A stretch of DNA of 64,000 nt. Origin: Amycolatopsis vastitatis. Lineage in GTDB: Bacteria; Actinomycetota; Actinomycetes; Mycobacteriales; Pseudonocardiaceae. Within the stretch, counting starts at the first letter, position 1. Each line of letters opens with the position of its first letter. Under the pieces are notes generated by a model, which saw nothing but the letters and a program-made list of their open reading frames with translations, was not told the DNA's origin and ran no database searches. The DNA is taken from assembly GCF_002234595.1 (NCBI RefSeq), contig NZ_NMUL01000005.1:310001-374000 (forward strand), in the 5' to 3' direction. Made by a program: the position numbers and the translations under genes. Below, one piece after another: positions 51,431 to 60,787 of this stretch.

Positions 51431-53725
51431 ATGTCACGGCAGTTCCTCGCGGAGGGCGGGTCCATCACGCTCTCCGGAGGTGGCTACACGATTGTCGGTG
51501 TAGTCGCCGTGGTCGCGCTTGCCGCACTCGTCATCGGCTACGTCCTGCTCAAGGAGGTGCTGGCCGCAGGCCAGGGCACCGCCAAGATGCAGGACATCGC
51601 CAAGGCGGTGCAGGAAGGCGCGGCCGCATACCTCAAGCGGCAGCGGAACACCCTCGCCATTTTCGGCGTGATCGTGTTCCTCCTGCTCTTCGCACTTCCC
51701 GCCGACGACTGGAAGGAGAAGATCGGCCGTTCGCTCTTCTTCCTGGTCGGCGCCGGGTTCTCGTTCGCGATCGGCTACCTCGGCATGTGGCTGGCCACGC
51801 AGGCGAACCTGCGCGTGGCCGCCGCGTCGCGCGAGGAAGGCGGCCGCGAGATCGCGATGCGCGTGGCGTTCCGCACCGGTGGTGTGGTCGGCATGATCAC
51901 CGTCGGTCTCGGCCTCTTCGGCGCCGCGGTCGTCGTGCTGGTCTACACCGGCCAGGCGCCCAAGGTGCTGGAGGGCTTCGGTTTCGGCGCCGCGCTGATC
52001 GCGATGTTCATGCGTGTCGGCGGCGGTATCTTCACCAAGGCCGCCGACGTCGGCGCGGACCTGGTCGGCAAGGTCGAGCAGGGCATCCCGGAGGACGACC
52101 CGCGCAACGCCGCGACCATCGCGGACAACGTGGGTGACAACGTCGGTGACTGCGCCGGCATGGCCGCGGACCTCTTCGAGTCCTACGCCGTCATGCTCGT
52201 CGCCGCCCTGATCCTCGGCAGCACCGCGTTCGGCGTGCACGGCCTGATCTTCCCGCTGATCGTGCCGGCCATCGGCGTGATCACCGCGGTGATCGGTGTC
52301 TACATCACCAAGGCGCGCGCGGGTGAGGGCGGCCTGGTCACGATCAACCGCTCCTTCTACATCTCCGCGGTCATTTCCGCGGTGCTGTCGGCGATCGCGT
52401 CGTTCGTGTACCTGCCGAGCAGCTTCTCGGACTTCGGCGCCGGGTACGAGAACTCGGGCAACCCGGCGGTCATCGCGACCATCGCGGTGATCATCGGCAT
52501 CGTGCTCGCGGCGGTCATCCTGAAGCTGACCGGCTACTACACCGGCACCGAGTACAAGCCGGTCAAGGACGTCGCGCAGACGTCGGAGACCGGCGGCGCG
52601 ACCGTCATCCTCTCCGGCATCTCGGTCGGCTTCGAGTCCGCGGTGTACACCGCGCTGGTGATCGGTGCGGCCGTGTTCGGCGCGTACCTGCTCGGCGGCG
52701 GTGTCGCGCTGTTCGCCGTGGCGCTGGCCGGTACCGGTCTGCTGACCACCGTCGGCGTCATCGTCGCGATGGACACCTTCGGCCCGGTTTCGGACAACGC
52801 GCAGGGCATCGCCGAGATGTCGGGCGACGTCGACGAGAAGGCCGCGCAGATCCTCACGGAGCTGGACGCGGTGGGCAACACCACCAAGGCCATCACCAAG
52901 GGCATCGCGATCGCGACCGCCGTCCTCGCGGCGACCGCGCTCTTCGGGTCCTACTCGGACGCGATCACGAAGACGCTCGCGGGCATGGGCAACGGCGTGG
53001 TCACCGGCATGGACTCGGCGAAGTCGTTCGTCAACCAGATCGTCAGCCCGAACACGCTGGTCGGCGTGATCATCGGCGCGGCCGTGGTGTTCATGTTCTC
53101 GGGTCTCGCCGTCAACGCGGTTTCCCGCGCGGCCGGCGCGGTGGTCTACGAAGTCCGCCGCCAGTTCCGCGACATCCCGGGCATCATGGAGGGCACCACC
53201 CGCCCCGAGTACGGCAAGGTCGTCGACATCGTCACGCGCGACTCGCTGCGTGAGCTGACGACGCCGGGTCTGCTGGCGGTCTTCGCCCCGATCGCGGTCG
53301 GCTTCGGCCTGGGCACCGGCGCGCTCGCCGGCTACCTGGCCGGCGCGATCGCCTGCGGCACCCTGATGGCGATCTTCCTCGCCAACTCCGGTGGCGCGTG
53401 GGACAACGCGAAGAAGCTGGTCGAGGACGGCAACCACGGCGGCAAGGGCTCGTCCGCGCACGAGGCCACCATCATCGGTGACACCGTGGGTGACCCGTTC
53501 AAGGACACCGCCGGCCCGGCGATCAACCCGCTGATCAAGGTGATGAACCTGGTCTCCGTGCTGATCGCGCCGGCCGTCGTGCAGTTCTCGATCGGCCCGG
53601 ACGAGAACACCGCGGTGCGCATCATCATCTCGCTGGTCGCGGTCGCCATCATCGTGGCGGCGATCGTGGTCTCGAAGCGGCGGGGGACGGTTCTTTCCGA
53701 CACCCCGGCCGAGATCAAGGCCTGA
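51431..53725 (+). CDS. hppA: K+-independent membrane H+-pyrophosphatase
   Basis: This 764-residue integral membrane protein with 16 or so helices has D-V-G-A-D-L-V-G-K-V-E and N-V-G-D-N-V-G-D-C-A-G-M-A-A-D in the pyrophosphate site. The residue deciding cation dependence is lysine in V-G-N-T-T-K-A, so it should not need K+. It hydrolyses pyrophosphate to pump protons. ATG 51431 is preceded by GGAGGACGA. A long GC hairpin follows the stop. Confidence 0.96.
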   Translation: MSRQFLAEGGSITLSGGGYTIVGVVAVVALAALVIGYVLLKEVLAAGQGTAKMQDIAKAVQEGAAAYLKRQRNTLAIFGVIVFLLLFALPADDWKEKIGRSLFFLVGAGFSFAIGYLGMWLATQANLRVAAASREEGGREIAMRVAFRTGGVVGMITVGLGLFGAAVVVLVYTGQAPKVLEGFGFGAALIAMFMRVGGGIFTKAADVGADLVGKVEQGIPEDDPRNAATIADNVGDNVGDCAGMAADLFESYAVMLVAALILGSTAFGVHGLIFPLIVPAIGVITAVIGVYITKARAGEGGLVTINRSFYISAVISAVLSAIASFVYLPSSFSDFGAGYENSGNPAVIATIAVIIGIVLAAVILKLTGYYTGTEYKPVKDVAQTSETGGATVILSGISVGFESAVYTALVIGAAVFGAYLLGGGVALFAVALAGTGLLTTVGVIVAMDTFGPVSDNAQGIAEMSGDVDEKAAQILTELDAVGNTTKAITKGIAIATAVLAATALFGSYSDAITKTLAGMGNGVVTGMDSAKSFVNQIVSPNTLVGVIIGAAVVFMFSGLAVNAVSRAAGAVVYEVRRQFRDIPGIMEGTTRPEYGKVVDIVTRDSLRELTTPGLLAVFAPIAVGFGLGTGALAGYLAGAIACGTLMAIFLANSGGAWDNAKKLVEDGNHGGKGSSAHEATIIGDTVGDPFKDTAGPAINPLIKVMNLVSVLIAPAVVQFSIGPDENTAVRIIISLVAVAIIVAAIVVSKRRGTVLSDTPAEIKA

Positions 53726-53736
53726 GTTCAGGGTGA

Positions 53737-53776
53737 CCCCGGGCCCGGTACGCGGCGACGCGTGCCGGGCCCGGGG
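53737..53776 (+). terminator. GC-rich hairpin after hppA
   Basis: CCCCGGGCCCGG-TA-CGCG pairs with CGCG-TG-CCGGGCCCGGGG around GCGA, 12 nt after the stop. No T run follows. Confidence 0.65.
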
Positions 53777-53886
53777 CTTGCCCGGGGTCCGGTCAGGCCA
53801 TCCCAGAAAGGCCCGGCGACTTGCGAAGCAGCACCGAATCGGTACCGTCGGGCCTGCCGGGACGTCGTCGGGCAGGAGGTACGCGG

Positions 53887-54477
53887 GTGCGGCAGCGGTC
53901 GACCGTTTTCGCCGCTCTGACCACGACGATCGCCATCGGTCTCGCCGGGTGCGGGCAGCCTTCCGCGGTGCAGCCGCCGCCGCGGGACCAAGATCTTCCG
54001 GTGACGACCGTGGTTCCCCAGGCCGATCCCGCGGCGAGGTGGGCGGGCGACTACTGCGACGCGGTGACGCACCTGGTCAGCACGCTCGCGGCGCTGCCCG
54101 CCGTGGATCCCAGCACTCCGCAGAAGGCGTCAAGGACGTCCAGTGACCTCCTTTCGTCGGTCGTCGGCGGGCTCGACCGGAGCCTGGCCGGGCTGAACGC
54201 GCTCGGCGCGCCTCCGGTGCCGTCGGCGGACGGTGGCCGCGAGGCCGTCATCAGGCAGTTCGCCGAGATCCGCGCCCAGGCCGAGAACGCGCGTAAGCGC
54301 ATCGATCGGGTCCGCGGCGACGCGGCGGCGACGAAGGACGCCCTCGGCCAGGCCAGGGCGGCCCTCGACCGCATCGACGCGCTCGACTACCTCAAGGGCC
54401 TCAAGGACATCCCGGCCTTGGCGGCGGCGGAGCAGCGCGCTCCGGCCTGCCGCCGGCTGGATCAGCCTGACGGATGA
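53887..54477 (+). CDS. Putative lipoprotein
   Basis: This 196-residue protein has a lipobox I-G-L-A-G-C with Cys22 after a basic and hydrophobic leader. A Pro-rich linker follows, then a helical domain (D-L-L-S-S-V-V-G-G-L-D-R-S-L-A-G-L and I-R-A-Q-A-E-N-A-R-K-R-I-D-R-V). Two further cysteines are at D-Y-C-D and P-A-C-R-R. It would be anchored outside the membrane. AGGAGGT precedes GTG 53887 and TTGCGA-16-TACCGT (53821-53848) is a promoter. The function is unknown. Confidence 0.75.
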   Translation: MRQRSTVFAALTTTIAIGLAGCGQPSAVQPPPRDQDLPVTTVVPQADPAARWAGDYCDAVTHLVSTLAALPAVDPSTPQKASRTSSDLLSSVVGGLDRSLAGLNALGAPPVPSADGGREAVIRQFAEIRAQAENARKRIDRVRGDAAATKDALGQARAALDRIDALDYLKGLKDIPALAAAEQRAPACRRLDQPDG

Positions 54478-54502
54478 AGATCGGCCTGAGACCTGCCGTG
54501 AA

Positions 54503-54522
54503 TCGAACTTGTGTTCTAGTAT
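54503..54522 (+). promoter_or_regulatory. SOS box over a leaderless promoter (Rv3647c-like gene)
   Basis: TCGAACTTGTGTTCTA at 54503-54518 matches the mycobacterial LexA box TCGAAC-N4-GTTCGA at 11 of 12 fixed positions. It overlaps the -10 TAGTAT (54517-54522), which lies six bases before the GTG. LexA bound here would block transcription. Confidence 0.7.
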
Positions 54523-54528
54523 GTCGCG

Positions 54529-55185
54529 GTGGATCGGACGATCTCGCTCTTCTCCGCCGAGGCCAGCGGGCCGGGCCTGGGCGACCTGGCCGGCCTGTTG
54601 TGCTGCCACGGCCAGATCACCGGCTTCGGGCGCACGGCCGCCCGCTTGTCGGTGGTCGTCGAGGAGCCGTGGCGGGCGCACGTCCTGGCGCGCGAGTTCC
54701 GCTGCCGCGGCGCGGACGCACAGGTGTCGAAGGCCGACTGCGGCCGCCCGCAGGTGCGCACGTCGTTCCGGGTCGACCTGCTCCCGCTGGCGCTGCGGTG
54801 GCTGCGTGAGGGCTGCGCGGGCCCGGCGCAGGACGACTCGGGCAAGGCGGTGCCGGCGGGCTTCCGCCTGAGCGGCGCGATGCTGCGGATGTGGGCGCTG
54901 GCCGGCGGCCGTCCGGGCACCCAGGGATACCTGCTGGGTGTCGACCCGCTTGCCCCCGGCATGCACGAGCGGCTGGTCGAAGCGCTGACGCCGCTGGGCG
55001 TTTCGGCGAAGCTGACCGGCCCGAAGGCCGAGGTCCCCGCCGTGAAAGTCACTGGGAAACGCCGGTTGGAGGCGCTGCTGGAACTGATCGGGGAGCCGCC
55101 GCCGGGCGCCGAAGCGGCTTGGCCCGGGGCCGCGCCACAGCCGCACGCGGAGTCGCACCCGGAGGCCGTGACGAGCACGGCCTGA
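54529..55185 (+). CDS. Rv3647c-like conserved actinobacterial protein, SOS-controlled candidate
   Basis: This 218-residue protein lies at the place of Rv3647c, before topA. It has a hydrophobic beta-alpha core (R-T-A-A-R-L-S-V-V-V-E-E-P-W-R-A-H-V-L-A-R-E-F) and then L-S-G-A-M-L-R-M-W-A-L-A-G-G, reminiscent of the LAGLIDADG/WhiA fold, though I cannot confirm this. There are no membrane segments. The C-terminal 30 residues are Pro/Ala/His-rich. The GTG is leaderless and under an SOS box, suggesting a DNA-damage role. Confidence 0.75.
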   Translation: MDRTISLFSAEASGPGLGDLAGLLCCHGQITGFGRTAARLSVVVEEPWRAHVLAREFRCRGADAQVSKADCGRPQVRTSFRVDLLPLALRWLREGCAGPAQDDSGKAVPAGFRLSGAMLRMWALAGGRPGTQGYLLGVDPLAPGMHERLVEALTPLGVSAKLTGPKAEVPAVKVTGKRRLEALLELIGEPPPGAEAAWPGAAPQPHAESHPEAVTSTA

Positions 55186-55203
55186 CCGGGTGCGAGAACC
55201 GCG

Positions 55204-56010
55204 TCAGGGCCGGGGCAGCGTGCAGCCGGCCTGGGTGAGGGCGATTTCGTTGGCCGCGGTGAGGCAGGCCGGGATGCCGTAGGTCTCCTGGCCGTAGTTC
55301 GTCTTGTAGCGCACCGTGACGTTGCCGGCCTGGTCGACCTCGCACGGGTTGTTCTCCGTGCAGCGTTCGCCGTCCTCGTTGCCGGTGTTGTTCACGCCGA
55401 CGACCTTGCCGCCGGAGATGACCGGCGAACCGGAGGTGCCGCCGATGGTCTGGCAGGCGGACGTGTAGCGGATCGAGTCCTTCCAGGTCCAGCTGCCTTC
55501 CTTCAGCCGGTACACGAAGCCGTCGATGTTGCAGGAGTAGACGCGCTTCCAGTACCCCGAGACGACGTCGATGGCCGCGCCGGCCGTCGGGTGGGCGTTC
55601 GACAACTCGAGCGGCGAGATCCCGTAGCTGGCCTTGATCTGCGCGTAGGTGGTGGTGAGCTGGTAGAGCGACACGTCGGTGTCGGTCATGGTGCCGTAGA
55701 CGATCTTTTTGGCGCGAAGCGTGGCTTTGTTGCTCCCGCTGGCGGTGAGCAGCGTGAACGTCCGGGTGGAGGCGCGGTTCGTGATTACCTGGCCCGGCCC
55801 GGGGAAGCCGGTCTCCATGCAGTGCCCGTTGGACATGACGAGCGCGGGCGCCGTGTCGGGTGTCGCGGCCGGCTTGACCACCGACCCCGAACAGTTGGAC
55901 AGGGCCACGGTACCGGCGAAGTTCGCCGCGGCCGCGTTCGCCGGAGTGGCCCCCAGTAATACTGTGGCGGTCGCGGCGGTGAACAGGGCGCCGAGCAGGC
56001 GTCGGGTCAT
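55204..56010 (-). CDS. Secreted trypsin-like serine protease
   Basis: This 268-residue protein has a signal peptide ending near A-N-A-A-A. The triad reads H in S-N-G-H-C-M, D in T-D-T-D-V-S-L-Y, and S in G-G-T-S-G-S-P-V. At least six cysteines in the mature part suggest disulfides. It resembles the chymotrypsin-fold proteases exported by actinomycetes. AAAGGA precedes ATG 56010. It is divergent from topA. Confidence 0.88.
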   Translation of the reverse strand: MTRRLLGALFTAATATVLLGATPANAAAANFAGTVALSNCSGSVVKPAATPDTAPALVMSNGHCMETGFPGPGQVITNRASTRTFTLLTASGSNKATLRAKKIVYGTMTDTDVSLYQLTTTYAQIKASYGISPLELSNAHPTAGAAIDVVSGYWKRVYSCNIDGFVYRLKEGSWTWKDSIRYTSACQTIGGTSGSPVISGGKVVGVNNTGNEDGERCTENNPCEVDQAGNVTVRYKTNYGQETYGIPACLTAANEIALTQAGCTLPRP

Positions 56011-56104
56011 GGCAAGTCCTTTCGGCTGGACGGGGAAACCAGTGAAGCTGTGACATCCCCGGGCCCACCACCGTCGAACGGAGGGTATCCGGACGGTCAC
56101 CCGC

Positions 56105-56175
56105 TAGGCTGCGCGGGACGTGTCCGAAATCACTTGGCCGGTACGTTGAGGAAACATCGCCGAGGTCAGCGGCGA
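56105..56175 (+). promoter_or_regulatory. topA promoter and leader hairpin
   Basis: TAGGCT (56105) is a probable -10, giving a leader of about 190 nt. The leader holds the perfect stem CATCGCCG/CGGCGATG at 56154-56175. The rest of the gap to 56306 shows no gene. Confidence 0.35.
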
Positions 56176-56306
56176 TGCGCTGGACACAGGACCGGCGGCG
56201 TGTTGGGCCACCTCCGCGCCGTCCGGCCCGGGACAGCGTGCACACTGGCAGGTCGAGACACGGCCCCTGGCTGGGACGTGGTGCAGTCTCGCGGCGGCGG
56301 GACGAG

Positions 56307-59177
56307 ATGAGCGGAGAGCAGGACAGCGTGGCAGGAGCACGGACCAACAAGAACGGCGCCTCGGCGGACAACGGCGCCGGGCACCGGCGGCTGGTCATCG
56401 TCGAGTCGCCGACGAAGGCCCGCAAGATCGCCCCCTACCTGGGCGGCGGTTACGTCGTCGAGTCCTCCGTCGGGCACATCCGCGACCTGCCGCGCGGTGC
56501 CGCCGACGTCCCGGCCCAGTACAAGGGCGAGGCGTGGGCGCGGCTCGGCGTCGACGTCGACAACGGCTTCAAGGCCCTCTACGTGGTCACCCCGGACAAG
56601 AAGTCCAAGGTCACCGAGCTCAAGAGCCTGCTGAAGGACGTCGACGAGCTCTACCTCGCCACGGACCCCGACCGCGAGGGCGAGGCCATCGCGTGGCACC
56701 TCCTCGAGACGCTGAAGCCGAAGGTCCCGGTCCGCCGGATGGTCTTCCACGAGGTCACCGAGCAGGCCATCCGTGCCGCCGCCGATTCGACCCGTGAGCT
56801 GGACGCCGACCTCGTCGACGCCCAGGAGACCCGCCGCATCCTCGACCGCCTCTACGGCTACGAGGTCTCGCCGGTGCTGTGGAAGAAGGTCATGCCGAAG
56901 CTCTCGGCGGGCCGTGTGCAGTCGGTGGCGACCCGGATCGTGGTCGAGCGTGAACGCGAGCGCATGCGCTTCACCTCGGCGTCGTACTGGGACATCTCGG
57001 CGACCATGGACGCCGGGGAAGAGGCTTCGCCGCGGAACTTCCCGGCCCGGCTCGTCGCCGTCGACGGCGCGCGCCTGGCCACCGGCCGCGACTTCGGCTC
57101 GGACGGGCAGCTCAAGGCGTCGAACAACGAGGTCCGCGTGCTGGCCGAGGTCGACGCGCGGCGCCTGGCCGAGGCGCTGAAGCAGCGTGACTTCAAGGTC
57201 TCGAGCGTCGAGGAGAAGCCGTACACGCGGAAGCCGTACGCGCCCTTCATGACGTCGACGCTGCAGCAGGAGGCGGGCCGCAAGATGCGGTTCACCTCCG
57301 AGCGCACGATGCGGATCGCGCAGAAGCTGTACGAAAACGGCTACATCACCTATATGCGTACCGACTCCACGACGCTCTCGGAGTCGGCGATCTCGGCCGC
57401 GCGCAGCCAGGCCACGCAGCTGTACGGCAAGGAGTACGTCTCGCCGTCGCCGCGCCAGTACACGCGCAAGGTCAAGAACGCGCAGGAGGCCCACGAGGCG
57501 ATCCGGCCGTCGGGCGAGGTCTTCCGCACGCCGGGGCAGGTCGCGAGCGAGCTGGACACCGACGAGTACCGGCTCTACGAGATGATCTGGCAGCGCACGA
57601 TCGCGTCGCAGATGGCGGACGCCAAGGGCACCACGATGTCCGTGCGCATCGTCGGCAACGCGACTTCGGGCGAAGAGTGCACCTTCGCCGCTTCGGGCCG
57701 CACGATCACCTTCGCGGGCTTCCTCAAGGCGTACGTCGAGGCGGTCGACACCGAGACCGGTGGCGAGGCCGACGACAAGCAGAGTCGCCTGCCGGTGCTC
57801 GAGAAGGACCAGGCGCTGACCGCGTCCGAGCTGAACCCGGACGGCCACACCACGTCGCCGCCGGCGCGCTACTCCGAGCCGAGCCTGGTCAGCAAGCTGG
57901 AAGAGCTGGGCATCGGCCGCCCGTCGACGTACGCGTCGATCATCAAGACCATCCAGGACCGCGGTTACGTCTGGAAGAAGGGTTCCGCGCTCGTTCCCTC
58001 GTGGGTCGCGTTCGCCGTGATCGGCCTGATGGAACGGCACTTCGAGCGGCTCGTCGACTACGACTTCACCGCCGGCATGGAGGACGAGCTCGACCGCATC
58101 GCCAACGGCGACGAGCAGCGCGGCCAGTGGCTGTCGAAGTTCTACTTCGGCGGCGACATGGGTGTCGACGGCTCGATCGGCCGGCTGGGCGGCCTGAAGA
58201 AGCTGGTCGAGGGCAGCGTCGAGGACATCGACGCGCGGGAGATCAACTCGATCCCGCTGTTCAGCGACGAGAACGGGCACACCGTCGTGGTCCGCGTCGG
58301 CCGCTACGGGCCGTACCTCGAGCGCGAGGTCGACGGGAACTCGCAGCGCGCGAACCTGCCGGAGGACCTGCCGCCGGACGAGCTGACGCAGGAGATCGCG
58401 GAGAAGCTGTTCGCGACCCCGCAGGAGGGCCGGACGCTGGGCACCGACCCGGTGAGCGGGCACGAGATCGTCGCGAAGGAAGGCCGCTTCGGGCCGTACG
58501 TGACCGAGGTGCTGCCGGAGATCGAGATCCCCGAAGACGCCACGGCCGCGCAGAAGAAGGCCGCCAAGGCGAAGGCGCCGAAGCCGCGTACGGGCTCGCT
58601 GTTCAAGTCGATGGACATCGAGACCATCACGCTGGAAGACGCGCTGAAGCTGCTTTCGCTGCCGCGCGTGGTCGGCAAGGACCCGGAGTCCGGCGACGAG
58701 ATCACGGCGCAGAACGGGCGCTACGGGCCGTACCTGAAGAAGGGCACGGACTCGCGTTCGCTCTCGACCGAGGACCAGCTCTTCTCGATCACCCTCGAAG
58801 AAGCGCTGAAGATCTACTCGGAGCCCAAGCAGCGGGGCCGGTCCGCGACGGCGAAGCCGCCGCTCAAGGAACTCGGCGAGGACCCGGTGTCGAAGAAGCC
58901 GATGGTGGTCAAGGACGGCCGGTTCGGCCCGTACGTGACCGACGGCGAGTACAACGCGACGCTGCGCAAGGGCGACGAAATTGAGTCGCTGACCGCGGAA
59001 CGGGCGTCCGAGCTGTTGGCGGAGAAGCGGGCCAAGGGGCCGGCGCCGAAGCGGAAGGCGCCCGCGCGCAAGCCGGCCTCGACGACGGCGAAGACGGTCA
59101 AGGCGGGGACGACCAAGAAGGCCGCCGCCGCGAAGTCGGCCACGACCAAGCGCTCCACCGCGACGAAGACGAAGTAA
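56307..59177 (+). CDS. topA: DNA topoisomerase I
   Basis: This 956-residue type IA topoisomerase has the Toprim I-V-E-S-P-T-K-A-R-K-I and D-P-D-R-E-G-E-A-I-A-W-H, and the active-site tyrosine in Y-I-T-Y-M-R-T-D-S-T (about residue 350). Four or more repeated C-terminal modules follow with R-Y-G-P-Y or R-F-G-P-Y, and the tail is lysine-rich. It lacks zinc ribbons, as in mycobacteria. It relaxes negative supercoils. ATG 56307 is the likely start; GTG 56328 is possible. Confidence 0.97.
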   Translation: MSGEQDSVAGARTNKNGASADNGAGHRRLVIVESPTKARKIAPYLGGGYVVESSVGHIRDLPRGAADVPAQYKGEAWARLGVDVDNGFKALYVVTPDKKSKVTELKSLLKDVDELYLATDPDREGEAIAWHLLETLKPKVPVRRMVFHEVTEQAIRAAADSTRELDADLVDAQETRRILDRLYGYEVSPVLWKKVMPKLSAGRVQSVATRIVVERERERMRFTSASYWDISATMDAGEEASPRNFPARLVAVDGARLATGRDFGSDGQLKASNNEVRVLAEVDARRLAEALKQRDFKVSSVEEKPYTRKPYAPFMTSTLQQEAGRKMRFTSERTMRIAQKLYENGYITYMRTDSTTLSESAISAARSQATQLYGKEYVSPSPRQYTRKVKNAQEAHEAIRPSGEVFRTPGQVASELDTDEYRLYEMIWQRTIASQMADAKGTTMSVRIVGNATSGEECTFAASGRTITFAGFLKAYVEAVDTETGGEADDKQSRLPVLEKDQALTASELNPDGHTTSPPARYSEPSLVSKLEELGIGRPSTYASIIKTIQDRGYVWKKGSALVPSWVAFAVIGLMERHFERLVDYDFTAGMEDELDRIANGDEQRGQWLSKFYFGGDMGVDGSIGRLGGLKKLVEGSVEDIDAREINSIPLFSDENGHTVVVRVGRYGPYLEREVDGNSQRANLPEDLPPDELTQEIAEKLFATPQEGRTLGTDPVSGHEIVAKEGRFGPYVTEVLPEIEIPEDATAAQKKAAKAKAPKPRTGSLFKSMDIETITLEDALKLLSLPRVVGKDPESGDEITAQNGRYGPYLKKGTDSRSLSTEDQLFSITLEEALKIYSEPKQRGRSATAKPPLKELGEDPVSKKPMVVKDGRFGPYVTDGEYNATLRKGDEIESLTAERASELLAEKRAKGPAPKRKAPARKPASTTAKTVKAGTTKKAAAAKSATTKRSTATKTK

Positions 59178-59185
59178 GTCCGTCT

Positions 59186-59222
59186 CGAAGGCCTCCCCGC
59201 TGACATGGTGGGGAGGCCTTCG
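59186..59222 (+). terminator. topA terminator
   Basis: Perfect 13-bp arms CGAAGGCCTCCCC and GGGGAGGCCTTCG enclose GCTGACATGGT, 8 nt after the topA stop. The right arm ends 23 nt before the first SOS box. Confidence 0.8.
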
Positions 59223-59245
59223 ACGTCACACCTTCAGGTGACACC

Positions 59246-59288
59246 TCGAACGGATGTTCGGGAAATTGTCGGTGGTGCCGGGTTCCAT
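59246..59288 (+). promoter_or_regulatory. SOS box plus PafBC promoter, first EspG-like gene
   Basis: TCGAACGGATGTTCGG (59246-59261) matches the LexA box at 11 of 12 fixed positions. GAAA and then TTGTCGGTG (59266-59274) follow, then 8 nt, TTCCAT (59283-59288), 6 nt and GTG. LexA and PafBC sites would sit on the same promoter. Confidence 0.8.
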
Positions 59289-59294
59289 GAACGC

Positions 59295-59903
59295 GTGACC
59301 AAAACACCACGCACCGTGCACACGGTGACCACGAAGATCCTCAAGCCGGTCCGGGCGGCGGCCGCCGGCAGTTCCACCGCGACGGACCTGGTGGAATCCC
59401 TCCCGGGCTTCCTCGGGAGCGGCGGCGTCTGCGGCGTGGCCGTCGCGATGTCCGGCGAACCGTGGACCTCGGCGTTCTTCGACGACCGGACGAGGTTCGG
59501 CATCGCCGGTGACGGCCTGAGCCTGTCCGGGCCTTCGCCGGGCTCAGTCGCCGAACTCCTGCGGCTGGCGTTCACCCGGCTGCCTCCCCTACCGCCGGCG
59601 CCGGGCGAGGGCCTGTACCTCGACGCCGACGAGCGCGGGGTGCTGGAGCCCGAGCAGGAGTGTCTCGTCCTCGACCTGATGGACGATCTGCGGCGGACCC
59701 GGCTCGGTACCGTCCAGCTGGACGTCATCCGCGACGGCGCACGGCGGCCGTGGGAGATGCTGGCGTTCGTCGACGACGACCGCGGCCGTCACCTGGCGGC
59801 GCTCGGCAGACGCCGGGGTGGCCACCGCCGGTTCTGGTGGCTGCCCGGAAGCGTGGAACGGCTGGCCGACTTCGTCGAGGGGCGGGTGCCGGACCATGGC
59901 TGA
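59295..59903 (+). CDS. EspG-like protein, first copy
   Basis: This 202-residue protein starts at a leaderless GTG. It shares with the two later copies a central beta sheet, the D-E-R-G segment after L-Y-L-D-A, and the C-terminal pattern L-A-F-V-D-D-D-R-G-R-H followed by a tryptophan strand. This matches the ESX-secretion-associated EspG family fold, whose members bind PE/PPE-like substrates. It is shorter at the N-terminus than the others. No ESX genes are in the window. A dual damage promoter precedes it. Confidence 0.65.
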   Translation: MTKTPRTVHTVTTKILKPVRAAAAGSSTATDLVESLPGFLGSGGVCGVAVAMSGEPWTSAFFDDRTRFGIAGDGLSLSGPSPGSVAELLRLAFTRLPPLPPAPGEGLYLDADERGVLEPEQECLVLDLMDDLRRTRLGTVQLDVIRDGARRPWEMLAFVDDDRGRHLAALGRRRGGHRRFWWLPGSVERLADFVEGRVPDHG

Positions 59904-59940
59904 GCCGCCCGCCGACCGCTCACCGAACGATGTCACCCAG

Positions 59941-59983
59941 TCGAACAAATGTGCGAGAAATTGTCGGTGCCAGGGTGTTCAAT
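59941..59983 (+). promoter_or_regulatory. SOS box plus PafBC promoter, second EspG-like gene
   Basis: TCGAACAAATGTGCGA (59941-59956), GAAA, TTGTCGGTG (59961-59969), 8 nt, TTCAAT (59978-59983), 6 nt and GTG follow in the same order and spacing as the first copy. The LexA box differs from the consensus by one base. Confidence 0.8.
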
Positions 59984-59989
59984 CGAGGG

Positions 59990-60787
59990 GTGAGCAACGC
60001 AGTCGCCGTCTTCGACGTCATCGACGAGGTCATCGCCCCGCTGTCGGCCGAGGTGCCGGAGCGGCCCTCCGTGATGGAGTTCTACGACCCCGAGTTCGAG
60101 ATCCCGCCGGTGCTGGCGGACACCTCGCCGCTGCCGGGCCGTCGCCCGTCGCCGCCGGCCGAGCGGAGCCTGGCCGACGAGGTCGAGCAGTACACCCGGT
60201 TCGTGGCCGGGATGGCCGCCATCGGCCTCGCGCCGGGCGGAGAGGTCACGGCCGAGGCCGTCGGGCTGTACCGGGCGCTGCGCGGTGGCTTCATCCGCGG
60301 CGTGGTCACCGGCGTCTTCCCGGCCCGGCCCCAGCCGTGGGAAGTGCGGTTCTTCGGCGACGAGGACTACACCACGGTCCTGCACAAGCTGGGCAACCGC
60401 GCGCGGCTGCGGTCCGGGTTCCTCAGCGAGCTGCCGGGCTGGGTGTTCGACGGGCTGCCCGACCGGCCGCCGGGGCCGGGAGAGCACCTGCGCATCGAGA
60501 CCGACGAGCGCGGGCTGATCCCGCGCCGGTGCGAGCGGGCGGTGGAGCTGATCCGGGCGTGCGCGGCGCGGCCCCGGCTGGGCACGGTGCTCGTCGACCT
60601 GGCGGTGCGCGACGCGATCCTGGCCGAATACCCGCACGGCGCGTTCGGGCTGGTGGACAACGACCTCGGCCGGTACCAGTTCAGCGCCGCCGTGGGGCGG
60701 AACGGGCGCTGGACGGTCACGTGGGGTCCGGCGTCGCGGAGCACGGCCGAGCAGTGGATCGTCGAGGCGGTGCAGAGCCATGCGTGA
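59990..60787 (+). CDS. EspG-like protein, second copy
   Basis: This 265-residue protein has an N-terminal acidic segment and then a helix with L-Y-R-A-L-R-G-G-F-I-R-G-V-V-T-G-V-F. It ends with G-L-V-D-N-D-L-G-R-Y-Q-F and W-T-V-T-W-G-P-A-S-R. The V-D-N-D-L-G-R-Y plus a Thr/Val strand is the C-terminal hallmark of EspG-family proteins. It is leaderless. Its stop overlaps the next gene by 8 nt, so three genes form one coupled unit. Confidence 0.7.
   Translation: MSNAVAVFDVIDEVIAPLSAEVPERPSVMEFYDPEFEIPPVLADTSPLPGRRPSPPAERSLADEVEQYTRFVAGMAAIGLAPGGEVTAEAVGLYRALRGGFIRGVVTGVFPARPQPWEVRFFGDEDYTTVLHKLGNRARLRSGFLSELPGWVFDGLPDRPPGPGEHLRIETDERGLIPRRCERAVELIRACAARPRLGTVLVDLAVRDAILAEYPHGAFGLVDNDLGRYQFSAAVGRNGRWTVTWGPASRSTAEQWIVEAVQSHA

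Noticed and set aside
51494..51509. TTGTCGGTG inside hppA
   Set aside because: It lies within codons for I-V-G-V and has no -10 at the required distance, so it is a coding coincidence.
53737..53776. Riboswitch downstream of hppA
   Set aside because: It is a simple perfect hairpin after the stop codon, best explained as a terminator.
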